This document shows, in pieces, positions 15,901-24,573 of a stretch of 37,052 bases of DNA. Source of the stretch: JAVJSU01 sp040219275 (GTDB lineage: Bacteria; Chloroflexota; Anaerolineae; Aggregatilineales; Phototrophicaceae); the NCBI GenBank assembly GCA_040219275.1, contig JAVJSU010000049.1, forward strand, positions 1-37,052. Reading direction: 5' to 3'. Positions within the stretch are counted from its first letter, which is position 1. The number at the start of each line of letters is the position of its first letter. The translations under genes were made by a program, and so were the position numbers. The notes under the pieces were generated by a model. It ran no database searches and had not been told where the DNA came from. It saw nothing but the letters and a program-made list of their open reading frames with translations.

Positions 15901-16931
15901 AAGCACTGATGAAGGTTGCTGAAGGGGTCGGGCATCTGGAAATACGTGATATTTCAGAACCGATACCCTCACCTACAGAAGTCAAGATCAAAGTTGATTC
16001 AGCGGGGATATGTGGAACGGATCTACATATTTATCAGGACGAGTTCAAGGTTCGTCCACCCGTTGTACTCGGACATGAAATATCCGGTTCGATTGTCGAA
16101 GTCGGGAAGGATGTGCCGGATAATTTTAAGATCGGGTTGCGTGTCACTACGGAGACTTATTATCAAACCTGTGGAACCTGTATGTATTGTCGTCAGGGAC
16201 ACCGCAATCTATGTTTAAATCGCCTATCCATTGGCTCAGGCGTTAACGGTGGATTTACACAGTACCTTGTTGTTCCGGCGATGAATGTTCACCCATTGCC
16301 TGATAACGTTGATTTCGAGTCCGGTGCATTAACCGAACCACTTGCATGTGTTGTTCATGGCGTATTGAGTTCAAGAAGCATCACTGCCGGAGATGTCGCT
16401 GTCATTGCCGGACCTGGAGCAATAGGACTACTCACACTACAGGTTGTGAAAACAGCCGGTGCGACGGTGGTTATGCTTGGCACCGATGCTGATAAGAACC
16501 GGCTAAAACTTGCCGGAGAACTCGGTGCTGACTATACCATTAACGTTCAGCAACAAGCCCCCGAACAGCTAATACGGGCGATCACGCAGGAAGGTCTGGG
16601 GGCGGATGTCGTTTATGAATGCTCTGGAGCAGGCGCGGCGGCACAACAATTGCTAAAGCTCGTAAAGCGCAAAGGACGCTACGTTCAAATCGGGCTATTC
16701 GGCAAACCGGTTGCGTGGGATCTGGATCAAGTCTGCTATAAGGAATTGATCGTCACTGGAAGCAATGCAAGTGTGCCCTGGGCATGGGATAAAGCACTTA
16801 AACTCATGGCGGATGGTCTTGTAAAGACGACCCCGCTCATCACAGATCGCTATCGCATCACCGAGTGGGAACCTGCGTTCAAGTCCTTTAATGCGAAGCA
16901 AGGTGTAAAAACGTTATTCAAGCCTGTTTAA
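15897..16931 (+). CDS. Zinc-dependent medium-chain sugar/polyol dehydrogenase
   Basis: This is an MDR-family dehydrogenase of the sorbitol/threonine dehydrogenase type, with 344 residues. Catalytic zinc ligands are C39 (GICGTDLH), H60-E61 (LGHE) and E147 (TEPLAC). The structural zinc lobe has C92, C95, C98 and C106. The NAD(P) site is GPGAIG at 172-177. It would oxidise a sugar or polyol hydroxyl. The start is GTG 15897, overlapping the GH78 stop as GTGA, so the two are translationally coupled. In this cassette it may oxidise the freed sugar to a lactone, which the SMP-30 lactonase could open, but this is inference. Confidence 0.85.
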   Translation: MKALMKVAEGVGHLEIRDISEPIPSPTEVKIKVDSAGICGTDLHIYQDEFKVRPPVVLGHEISGSIVEVGKDVPDNFKIGLRVTTETYYQTCGTCMYCRQGHRNLCLNRLSIGSGVNGGFTQYLVVPAMNVHPLPDNVDFESGALTEPLACVVHGVLSSRSITAGDVAVIAGPGAIGLLTLQVVKTAGATVVMLGTDADKNRLKLAGELGADYTINVQQQAPEQLIRAITQEGLGADVVYECSGAGAAAQQLLKLVKRKGRYVQIGLFGKPVAWDLDQVCYKELIVTGSNASVPWAWDKALKLMADGLVKTTPLITDRYRITEWEPAFKSFNAKQGVKTLFKPV

Positions 16932-16983
16932 ATTTGAGGCGGAATCTAATTTTTCCTACTGTGTTAAATCCTTAGGAGTATAA

Positions 16984-18456
16984 ATGATTGAGAAAATAGT
17001 CGACTTTATTAACGGACAGTGGACGGATGTGAATCACGCTGACGTTATACAGGTCATTAATCCCGCGTTGGGAACCGCGTTTGCAGAGGTGCTTATGACT
17101 CCTCAAGATGTCGTCGCGCAGGCAGTTGAAGCCGGTCATCTAGCATATCAAGAGTGGCGTTATGTCCCTGTAACTGATCGAATTCAACACCTCTTTAAAT
17201 TCAAAATGCTACTAGAGAGCCACATAGACGAACTCGCGAAAATAATTACAACTGAATGCGGAAAAACCTATAAAGAAAGCGTTGGTGAATTACGGCGCGG
17301 AATAGAAAATGTTGAAACGGCGATCGGAATGCCGACCCTGATGCAGGGATATAATAACGAGGACATTGCCCGTGGTATTGATGAGCATATGTTCCGTCAA
17401 GCGCTTGGTGTTGTCACTGCAATCACACCGTTTAACTTTCCTGCCATGATTCCTCTCTGGTTCTTGCCCTATGCGGTGGCAACCGGAAACACCTTTATTC
17501 TCAAACCTAGTGAAAAAGTCCCCGCGACGACTGCCAAATTATTCGAGCTTATTGAACAATCTGGCTTTCCAGCAGGCGTAGTCCAGCTTATCAATGGTGG
17601 CAAAGAAACGGTTGACGCACTGCTTGAGCATCCAATGGTAAAAGCGGTGAGTTTTGTCGGAAGCACCCCTGTCGCGAAACATATCTATGGACGAGCAACG
17701 GCTAATGGCAAGCGCGCACAGTGTCAGGGAGGCGCAAAAAACCCCATTATTGTGATGCCCGATGCAGATATGGATACGACAACCCACATTGTGGCGGATA
17801 GCGCTTTTGGTTGTGCGGGACAACGCTGTCTGGCAACATCGACAGTCATTACCGTCGGCGCGGCTCAACAGGTGTTCACCAATCAGATTGTTGATGCCGC
17901 AGTCAACCGGCGCGTGGGATGTGGTTTGGATGATGATGTGCAGATGGGACCGGTCATCACTCCCGAAAGCCGGACACGCATTGAGGGCTTTATTCGACAA
18001 GCAGAACTGGAAAATATTAGCGTTCTGGTCGATGGTCGGGGCAAATCGGTAGCCGGCTTTGCAGATGGTTACTGGATTGCGCCTACGGTGCTCGATAATG
18101 TGCCGACTCAGAGCGATCTCGCAACCACAGAAATTTTTGGACCTGTCTTGAGTTTGATGCACGCAAATACTGTTGACGAAGCCATCGCTCTGGTGAATGC
18201 GCGTAAATTTGGGAATATGGCATGTATCTTCACAAACAGTGGTTCGGTTGCGCGCAAGTTTCGTAATCAAGCGGACGCAGGAAATATCGGGGTCAACATC
18301 GGCGTGGCCGCTCCGATGGCATTTTTCCCGTTCAGCGGTTGGAATGACAGCTTCTTTGGAGATTTACATGCACAGGGACGGCACGGTGTTGAATTTTATA
18401 CACAGACCAAAGTAGTGGTTGAACGCTGGCCCCGCGAATGGAGTCGTCAATTTTAG
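16984..18456 (+). CDS. Aldehyde dehydrogenase, MmsA-like
   Basis: This 490-residue NAD-dependent aldehyde dehydrogenase is close in pattern to methylmalonate-semialdehyde dehydrogenases. It has N151 in ITPFNFP, K174 in LKPSEK, GSTPVA at 226-231 and the catalytic C282 in FGCAGQRC. Where general ALDHs have the base Glu in ELGGK, this one reads QGGAKN at 248-253, as is usual for the CoA-acylating MmsA branch. TTAGGAG precedes the ATG. It probably takes a short semialdehyde or lactaldehyde-like product of sugar cleavage to an acid or acyl-CoA. The PRMW-like tail is simple and soluble. Confidence 0.85.
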   Translation: MIEKIVDFINGQWTDVNHADVIQVINPALGTAFAEVLMTPQDVVAQAVEAGHLAYQEWRYVPVTDRIQHLFKFKMLLESHIDELAKIITTECGKTYKESVGELRRGIENVETAIGMPTLMQGYNNEDIARGIDEHMFRQALGVVTAITPFNFPAMIPLWFLPYAVATGNTFILKPSEKVPATTAKLFELIEQSGFPAGVVQLINGGKETVDALLEHPMVKAVSFVGSTPVAKHIYGRATANGKRAQCQGGAKNPIIVMPDADMDTTTHIVADSAFGCAGQRCLATSTVITVGAAQQVFTNQIVDAAVNRRVGCGLDDDVQMGPVITPESRTRIEGFIRQAELENISVLVDGRGKSVAGFADGYWIAPTVLDNVPTQSDLATTEIFGPVLSLMHANTVDEAIALVNARKFGNMACIFTNSGSVARKFRNQADAGNIGVNIGVAAPMAFFPFSGWNDSFFGDLHAQGRHGVEFYTQTKVVVERWPREWSRQF

Positions 18457-18509
18457 TGGCACAATGACAGGTGACAACCGCACGAGTAAGTCAAATATGA
18501 GGAGTAAAC

Positions 18510-19604
18510 ATGAATACCGATCAAATCGATACTAGTCCGCTTCAAGAAATGGTTGCTAAGACCATAACCGATTTCTGGAATGATTCATGTTCGGTTGAGG
18601 AGTTGACCTATGCTATTGAACATGGCGCTGTGGGTGCTACGAGTAACCCTACTATTGTGCTGGCGGCACTCAAACAGGATATGCACCTATGGGAACAACG
18701 TATCGAAGAACTTATCATCGAGAACCCATCTTGGACAGAGGTTGAGATTACGTGGAAAATTATCGAAGAAGTTGCTGTTCATGGATCAAAGTTGCTGTTG
18801 CCTGTGTTTGAGCGTGAAAACGGTCAAAAAGGACGGCTCTCTATTCAGACCAATCCAGCCAATTACCGGACGGCGGAAGCAATTATAAGGCAGGCACAAT
18901 ATTTTGATACACTCGCGCCCAACATGCAGGTAAAAATACCCTCCACCTCTGCGGGCATCAAAGCAATCGAAGAAACAACCTATCACGGGGTCAATATCAA
19001 CGCCACAGTATGTTTCAGTGTATCTCAAGCCTTAGCCGTTGCTGAAGCCGTGGAACGTGGTTTAAGCCGCCGTGTCGCCGAAAACAAAGACATTGAGAAC
19101 TTACGACCGGTTTGTACGATTATGGTGGGACGTGTTGATGATTGGATGGGTGTGATCGTGAACCGTGATCAAATTACGATGAATCCGTGCTCCATTCACT
19201 GGGCGGGTGTTGCGGTTATGAAAAATGCTTATCGAATCTTTCAGGAACGTGGCTACAAGACGCGGCTATTGGCGGCGGCGTATCGCCATCATCTCCATTG
19301 GTCCGAATTTATTGGCGGAGACATGATTTTGACCATCCCGTCAGAGTGGCAAAAGCGATTCAATGTTTCAGAAATAGAGATAAAATCGCGCATGGCTACG
19401 GCTGTTGATCAAACCATTATTGACGATCTTTATTCTCATATTCCGGATTTCCGAAAAGCGTATGATGCTGATGGTCTGGCAATGTCCGAATTTGACTCAT
19501 TCGGGGCGACTGTACGCACTCTGCGTGGCTTTATTGCGTCCTATCATGATTTGATTGCCCTTATCCGTGAAAAGTTCATGCTACCCAATCCTGATGTTAC
19601 TTAA
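18510..19604 (+). CDS. Transaldolase-family protein
   Basis: This 364-residue TIM-barrel protein belongs to the transaldolase family. Signs are GATSNPTIV (42-50), the Schiff-base lysine K142 in VKIPST, and NATVCFSVSQALA (164-176). It is longer and more divergent than housekeeping transaldolases. In a catabolic cassette it may cleave or transfer a ketose-derived unit; sulfosugar and other catabolic transaldolases are known, so a non-pentose substrate is possible. TGAGGAG precedes the ATG. It is the last gene of the rightward cassette A operon and is followed by a 570-bp gap. Confidence 0.8.
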   Translation: MNTDQIDTSPLQEMVAKTITDFWNDSCSVEELTYAIEHGAVGATSNPTIVLAALKQDMHLWEQRIEELIIENPSWTEVEITWKIIEEVAVHGSKLLLPVFERENGQKGRLSIQTNPANYRTAEAIIRQAQYFDTLAPNMQVKIPSTSAGIKAIEETTYHGVNINATVCFSVSQALAVAEAVERGLSRRVAENKDIENLRPVCTIMVGRVDDWMGVIVNRDQITMNPCSIHWAGVAVMKNAYRIFQERGYKTRLLAAAYRHHLHWSEFIGGDMILTIPSEWQKRFNVSEIEIKSRMATAVDQTIIDDLYSHIPDFRKAYDADGLAMSEFDSFGATVRTLRGFIASYHDLIALIREKFMLPNPDVT

Positions 19605-20147
19605 TTTGTCTATTTAACTATTTTGAGAGGCAATAGAAATTGCAAGGGTGGTTGCAGTTTAAGAAACCATGATTTCTAGCTGGCAGATTATGTAGCAATG
19701 CCTCGCGACCGTTCTGGAAATATGGAGAACCCCAAGATTGCCACAAATTGAATACTGTGATGCCTTAGCCTGGATATTAATTCCTATTATCTAAAAGCCA
19801 TTGTTAAGGCATCTCCGCCGATTTATGTCTGTAAAATACAATCAGCTGAATTGCAATGTTCGTCCTCCACTAAATGAGATTGAAACTCGGTTTGGCGCAA
19901 AATCCGCCGCTTATGTCGCACCATTCCCAATGGATTTCACGCACTTTCTAGCCCTAATTTATACCCCTACATAGCAATACAATAATCATTCACATTAGCC
20001 AGTGACAATAGCATCAACACAACAACATAAAAGCGCTTTCATAAAATCTGGTTTTTCAGTTCGGAGACTTCCACCCATCAATGACCTATGAAATGGCTTG
20101 TTTTTCGCTTGAAAAACAATTAATTACGTATCCTCCTTAAGCAAAAT
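19605..20147. other. Intergenic gap, operator-like site only
   Basis: There is no supported gene here. A 49-codon frame from 19825 has no ribosome site and no recognisable match. No clear terminator was seen after the transaldolase gene. The only clear element is AAAGCGCTTT at 20030-20039, a palindrome with the same AGCGCT core as the operator at 20181-20192, about 150 bp downstream. The pair could support looping by the cassette B repressor. Confidence 0.4.
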
Positions 20148-20192
20148 TTGACAAAATAAACGATTCGATTTATCTTATATGGAAGCGCTTCC
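20148..20192 (+). promoter_or_regulatory. Cassette B promoter and LacI-type operator
   Basis: TTGACA (20148-20153) and TATCTT (20171-20176) are 17 bp apart. The perfect 12-bp palindrome GGAAGCGCTTCC (20181-20192) falls on the expected transcription start, as is typical for a LacI-family repressor site with a central CG. It directly precedes the LacI gene, so that gene is probably autoregulated. Confidence 0.7.
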
Positions 20193-20214
20193 TGAATTTT
20201 ATATGAGAGAATCG

Positions 20215-21237
20215 ATGACCGAGAATCCAGTAAATCCATTGCGTGAACAAAAGGTCACAATTGACGACGTAGCCATGTTAGCTGGCGTGTCCATCTCGAC
20301 AGTGAGCCGTGTTCTCAATACCAGTGGATATGTTTCCAAGAAAACAGCCGATAAGGTTAACGATGCGATCAGGAAATTAAAATTTGTTCCACAGAGTAGC
20401 GCACGCAATCTGGCAAGCAATCGAACCAATACATTAGGACTGGTTGTTCATGAATTAGCCGCGCCATTCATCCTGCCCCTCTTGCGTGGCATTGAGAACG
20501 CCACCCGTGACAGTGGTTTAAATCTTCTTGTGGGCGCAACGATGGATAAACGCCGCCTCATGGCAACTTTGGGTGAGCACAACGCGGATGGCTTATTGGT
20601 GACGGCTGGTTGTATCACAGATGAGGAACTTCTTCGTTTGTATTATGCCAAATTCCCGATTGTGCTGATGTTTCGTAAACCCCCAGATGGGTTCGACATC
20701 CCTTATATTGTCGCGGAAAATCGTCAGAGCAGTTCTGCGATGGTGAGTCATTTAATCAAAGATTGTGGACGGCGAAGGATCGCTTTCCTGCGTGGTCTGG
20801 AAGCAGATTATGACTCCCATCAACGTGAATTGGGTTATCGTGACGCATTAGCCGAACATGGCATCCCGTTCGACGAGTCTCTCGTAGGGTATGGCGGTTT
20901 TGATGAAGCGGTCGCACGCAACACAATCGAGACATGGCTTGAAAAAGACCTTGCTTTTGATGCGGTGTTCGCCGGTGACGATGAAGCCGCTGTGGGTGTT
21001 TATCATGCCGCAGAAAGTGCTGGCTTGAGTATTCCAGACGACATTATGGTTGTTGGATTTGATGATGATTACCTTGCCCGCCGGATGATTCCCTCTCTTA
21101 CAACCGTTCACGTACCCATCGAAGAAATCGGCAAGAATGCGACCTGTATGTTGATTGATTTAATCAACGGAAAATATGTTGAGTCCATGACCTTACCTAC
21201 CGAAGTGGTCATTCGACGCTCGTCCTGTATAAGTTAG
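20215..21237 (+). CDS. LacI-family regulator of cassette B
   Basis: The helix-turn-helix VTIDDVAMLAGVSISTVSRV is at about residues 14-33, followed by the hinge SSARNLASNR and an effector domain with GFDDDYLARRMIPSLTTVHVP. Two earlier ATGs (20179, 20203) are in frame, but 20179 lies inside the operator and near the transcription start; ATG 20215 has GAGAGA upstream and gives the usual short lead. The downstream binding-protein gene follows after 77 bp in the same direction, so regulator and importer are probably cotranscribed and repressed through GGAAGCGCTTCC. Confidence 0.9.
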   Translation: MTENPVNPLREQKVTIDDVAMLAGVSISTVSRVLNTSGYVSKKTADKVNDAIRKLKFVPQSSARNLASNRTNTLGLVVHELAAPFILPLLRGIENATRDSGLNLLVGATMDKRRLMATLGEHNADGLLVTAGCITDEELLRLYYAKFPIVLMFRKPPDGFDIPYIVAENRQSSSAMVSHLIKDCGRRRIAFLRGLEADYDSHQRELGYRDALAEHGIPFDESLVGYGGFDEAVARNTIETWLEKDLAFDAVFAGDDEAAVGVYHAAESAGLSIPDDIMVVGFDDDYLARRMIPSLTTVHVPIEEIGKNATCMLIDLINGKYVESMTLPTEVVIRRSSCIS

Positions 21238-21314
21238 AGGAGGCAAATCACCCACCGATTACGTTTGTAGAAATTCTAATTTGATTTTGCTAATGGAGAT
21301 GAGGTCGAAAGAAA

Positions 21315-22592
21315 ATGTTTAAATCACGCGCTACAAAAATCATAAGTATACTCGCTATTTCCTGCCTGTTTCTCATCATCGCGCCCCTTCAGGCACAAGA
21401 TAGCATCACCCTGCGTATCCTGCACAATTGGGGTCCCGAAGATTCTAAAGGCCCAGCGATGCAAGCCGTATTTGATGGTTTCATGGAGCTTTACCCGAAT
21501 GTAACCATCGAAACCGAAGTTCTACCAGACCCTGATATCCCGACCCGTGTTGAAACCGCTTTCCTTGGTGGGGAAGAACCTGATTTAATCTTCCAGAATT
21601 ACCTTGGAGAATCACTGGAATGGGTGGATGCCGGTGTGACCATTCCCGTGACCGACTTGATTGACGAATGGGGCTTTGAGGGGCAATTCCTTGATGCCGC
21701 CCTGAGCCAATATACGCGTGCAGATGGTGAAGTCGCCGCGTTCCCATTAGAAGGCTTCAATTGGCCCATCTGGTACAACACCGCAATCTTTGAAGAAGCG
21801 GGTGTTGAAATTCCCACCACTATTGAGGAACTTCTTGCCGCTTCGGTAGCTATACGTGAAGCGGGCTATCAGCCTTTCGCGGTTGGTGGATCAGATTGGA
21901 CGGGCTATCGCTTTAGCCAACTCCTACTCGTAAGCGGATTACCGCAGGACGAAGCCATTGAACTGCTGACGAATGGTGGATTTTCCGAAAACGAACATGC
22001 GCTGGCGGCGATGGAAGCCTTCGTGCAGATGCGCGATGGCGGTGTGTTTGCCGACAACGTCGAGGGGTTGGACTTCGCGCTACAAAACGAATTATTCTTT
22101 ACCGGACAAGCGGCGATGATGCACGGTGGCGCGTGGAGTTATGCGGATCTGCCAGAGGAACTTCAGGATAGTGTTGTACTTGGTGGATTCCCACTTATTG
22201 CTGACTCGCCATATGATATGCCAACTGCATGGGCAGGCTTCACCGCAAAGGGTGTTCACATTACACGCAATGGTGCAGAGCATATGGACGTAGTACGGGA
22301 TTTCATCCAATTCCTGTATCAGCCGGAAAATATCGCACGTTTCGTAGAAGATGCAGGCATGGTGCCGCCTATGAACGTCGAAGTCAATGAGTCACAGCTA
22401 AATCCGCTCTTCTTACGCTCACTTTCACTGCCGGAAACAGCAACTTATGTCTATCTTGCAGAGCTATCCATTCCAGCTGTTGTCAATCCAGATTGGGTGG
22501 CGTTTGCTGGAGACATCTATATCCCGAATGATCTTTCAGCAACCGATATCTTAGCGGGGATTGACGAAATCTACGCCGACACGCTTGAATGA
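21315..22592 (+). CDS. Sugar ABC transporter solute-binding protein (cassette B)
   Basis: This 425-residue extracellular solute-binding protein has a Sec signal peptide: KSRATK, then a hydrophobic stretch through ISILAISCLFLIIAPL, with cleavage expected after QA before QDSITL. The cysteine inside the hydrophobic stretch is not in a proper lipobox. The mature part shows the family 1 pattern, with FQNYLGESLEWVDAG and GFNWPIWYNTAIFEEAGVEIP for sugar stacking. It is followed by two hairpins and then the permease pair. The ligand is unknown; the GH4 gene downstream suggests a short glucoside- or galactoside-type oligosaccharide. Confidence 0.9.
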   Translation: MFKSRATKIISILAISCLFLIIAPLQAQDSITLRILHNWGPEDSKGPAMQAVFDGFMELYPNVTIETEVLPDPDIPTRVETAFLGGEEPDLIFQNYLGESLEWVDAGVTIPVTDLIDEWGFEGQFLDAALSQYTRADGEVAAFPLEGFNWPIWYNTAIFEEAGVEIPTTIEELLAASVAIREAGYQPFAVGGSDWTGYRFSQLLLVSGLPQDEAIELLTNGGFSENEHALAAMEAFVQMRDGGVFADNVEGLDFALQNELFFTGQAAMMHGGAWSYADLPEELQDSVVLGGFPLIADSPYDMPTAWAGFTAKGVHITRNGAEHMDVVRDFIQFLYQPENIARFVEDAGMVPPMNVEVNESQLNPLFLRSLSLPETATYVYLAELSIPAVVNPDWVAFAGDIYIPNDLSATDILAGIDEIYADTLE

Positions 22593-22610
22593 CCAAGACA
22601 ATAAGCGCAC

Positions 22611-22690
22611 AGAGAGGATCGCACGAATGCGGTTCCTCTCTATGCTAATTGAAGACCCGCCTCTGGATTGATCGGAAGTCTAACAGAGGC
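22611..22690 (+). terminator. Two hairpins between binding protein and permease genes (B)
   Basis: The first hairpin (22611-22641) pairs AGAGAGGA with TCCTCTCT and has an inner CGCA/TGCG stem around CGAA. The second (22659-22690) pairs GCCTCTG with CAGAGGC. Neither is followed by a T-run, so they probably protect or process mRNA or cause partial termination rather than act as a full stop. Confidence 0.55.
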
Positions 22691-22779
22691 AGGTGATGTT
22701 TCATTATAACAAAATGAATCATCGAATATACAACATATGAATTTGCATCATTCAAGATCGAAATGTTTGGGCAAACCTA

Positions 22780-23706
22780 ATGGCACAGATTAATTTGACG
22801 ACTCGCCCTGTTATGACAACAAAATCGACCTTTCGTATCAATAAGCGTATCCTTTTCTGGCTCCTCATCGGACCGGCATTAGTGCTATTCGCAATATTGA
22901 TGCTATACCCACTGGGTAATATGTTTTATGTGAGTATGCTCGATTGGCGCGGTCTATTGCGTCCGAGCACGTTCTCCGGTCTGGAAAATTACCAGCGATT
23001 GCTTGAGCAGGATGACTTTTCCGTCGCGGTGCGTAATACATTCATACATATTGGCATCGCATTACCGATGACCATCTATCCGGCATTCTTCATCGCGTTC
23101 TGGCTGTCGTTCCGTCCGCGTGGGCATCGCTTACTTCGCATCATCTTCTTTTCACCAGCGATGATCGCCCCACCCGGCAAAGCACTCATCTTTTTGGGGC
23201 TATATTTCCCGGATGGCATTATCAATCAGATGCTAACATCAGTTGGACTGCAAAATTTAACGCATGTTTGGCTGGCTGATCCTTCAACTTCATTGGGCGC
23301 GATAATCGCCATTGATGTTTGGGGCGGCATAGGCTTTTATGCGGTATTGTTCTATGCCATGCTCTCGAACATCCCCGCCGAACTTTACGAAGCCGCACGA
23401 ATCGATGGCGCGAACGAGTGGACAATTATGCGGAAAATCGCCTATCCGTTGCTCCTAGATTTTGTCGGTGTGGCGTTGATGTTGCATTTTATGTGGCTTT
23501 TGCTTGGCTCATCGCAAAACGTGTTGCTATTGACGCAAGGTGGACCGGGAAATTCGTCTCTCACCCTCGGTTATTACCTCTATGAGCAGGCATTTGAAGT
23601 CAAACGGTTGGGTTATAGTCAGGCGATTGGTGTGGTGATCTTTGCGATAGGCATTATCGGTATGTTCCTCATACGTCGAACAACCAATCGTGTGTATGAG
23701 TTCTAG
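22780..23706 (+). CDS. Sugar ABC transporter permease, MalF-type (cassette B)
   Basis: This 308-residue membrane protein has about six spans, starting with ILFWLLIGPALVLFAILMLYP after a 25-residue cytoplasmic tail. The EAA loop is ELYEAARIDGANEWTIMRKIAYP. It forms the import channel together with the next gene product. No good ribosome site precedes ATG 22780; ATG 22813 is an alternative. It is separated from the binding-protein gene by two hairpins. Confidence 0.88.
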   Translation: MAQINLTTRPVMTTKSTFRINKRILFWLLIGPALVLFAILMLYPLGNMFYVSMLDWRGLLRPSTFSGLENYQRLLEQDDFSVAVRNTFIHIGIALPMTIYPAFFIAFWLSFRPRGHRLLRIIFFSPAMIAPPGKALIFLGLYFPDGIINQMLTSVGLQNLTHVWLADPSTSLGAIIAIDVWGGIGFYAVLFYAMLSNIPAELYEAARIDGANEWTIMRKIAYPLLLDFVGVALMLHFMWLLLGSSQNVLLLTQGGPGNSSLTLGYYLYEQAFEVKRLGYSQAIGVVIFAIGIIGMFLIRRTTNRVYEF

Positions 23707-23716
23707 GAGACTAGCA

Positions 23717-24550
23717 ATGAAACTAACTCAAACCTCGCGGACGTTTAACACGGTTGGTTATGGGGTTGCCCTGCTCTACGCGCTGACCATTATCGTTCCG
23801 ATCTCATTTATTGTGCTATCAGCATTCAAGGATCATTCTGATATTCTGGCAAATCCGCTTTCACTGCCAACGAACCTGAGCATCGATAATTTTTTTGAAG
23901 CACAGGAACGTGCAAACCTGCTCACAGCCATGCTGAACACAGCATCGGTTATCATCGGGGCAGAAGTGTTTAATCTCGTGTTCTGTTACGTTGCCGCCTA
24001 TGGTATTGCACGCATTAAGTTAGCTGAGTCACGATTAGTTGAGGCGGTGTTCAGTGCAGGCTTTCTTATTCCAGCCTTTGCTATCATCCTACCTGTCTTT
24101 TTGTTGGCGGCGAACCTTGGCGTGTTATATGAGCCGGGTTATTTGATCGCCTTTTACGCGGTGTCCCGTTTTCCATTGACCATCGTCATACTCGCCAGCG
24201 CAATGCGGCAAATCCCGCAAGATTTCGAAGATTCTGCGGTCATTGATGGAGCCAATCGCTTACAGGTCATCCAGCATGTTTTCCTTCCGCTCACCCGTTC
24301 CGCGGTAGCGACGGTCATCATCCTGAACTTTCTGTATGTCTGGAATGAATATCTCTTTGCGCTCATTTTGCTTCCGGGGGATTTTAAGACCATTCAGCTC
24401 GCAGTCCCCCTGCTACGTGCCGAACGCTCGGTAGACTACGGATTGATTTCAGCAGGTATTGTCATCAGCCTCATTCCAATTTATATCATCTTCATTATCT
24501 TTCAAGAAAGTATCGTCAAAGGACTTACATCCGGCGGTCTAAAAGGATAA
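23717..24550 (+). CDS. Sugar ABC transporter permease, MalG-type (cassette B)
   Basis: This is the second channel subunit, with six predicted spans and the C terminus ESIVKGLTSGGLKG typical of MalG-like permeases. Its EAA loop reads DFEDSAVIDGANRLQVIQHVFLP, a slightly unusual version in which E-A-A is E-D-S-A-V. ATG 23717 is chosen because AGGAGA lies about 8 bp upstream, and it starts 11 bp after the first permease's stop. Confidence 0.88.
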   Translation: MKLTQTSRTFNTVGYGVALLYALTIIVPISFIVLSAFKDHSDILANPLSLPTNLSIDNFFEAQERANLLTAMLNTASVIIGAEVFNLVFCYVAAYGIARIKLAESRLVEAVFSAGFLIPAFAIILPVFLLAANLGVLYEPGYLIAFYAVSRFPLTIVILASAMRQIPQDFEDSAVIDGANRLQVIQHVFLPLTRSAVATVIILNFLYVWNEYLFALILLPGDFKTIQLAVPLLRAERSVDYGLISAGIVISLIPIYIIFIIFQESIVKGLTSGGLKG

Positions 24551-24573
24551 TCAATAACTTACAGAGGTCTCAC

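Noticed and set aside
17539..18270. A 243-codon frame opposite the aldehyde dehydrogenase gene
   Set aside because: It is a shadow of a well-conserved coding region; the composition (many Cys, His and Arg) is typical of antisense readings.
19825..19974. A 49-codon frame in the 19605-20147 gap
   Set aside because: No ribosome site, no recognisable pattern and nothing conserved around it.
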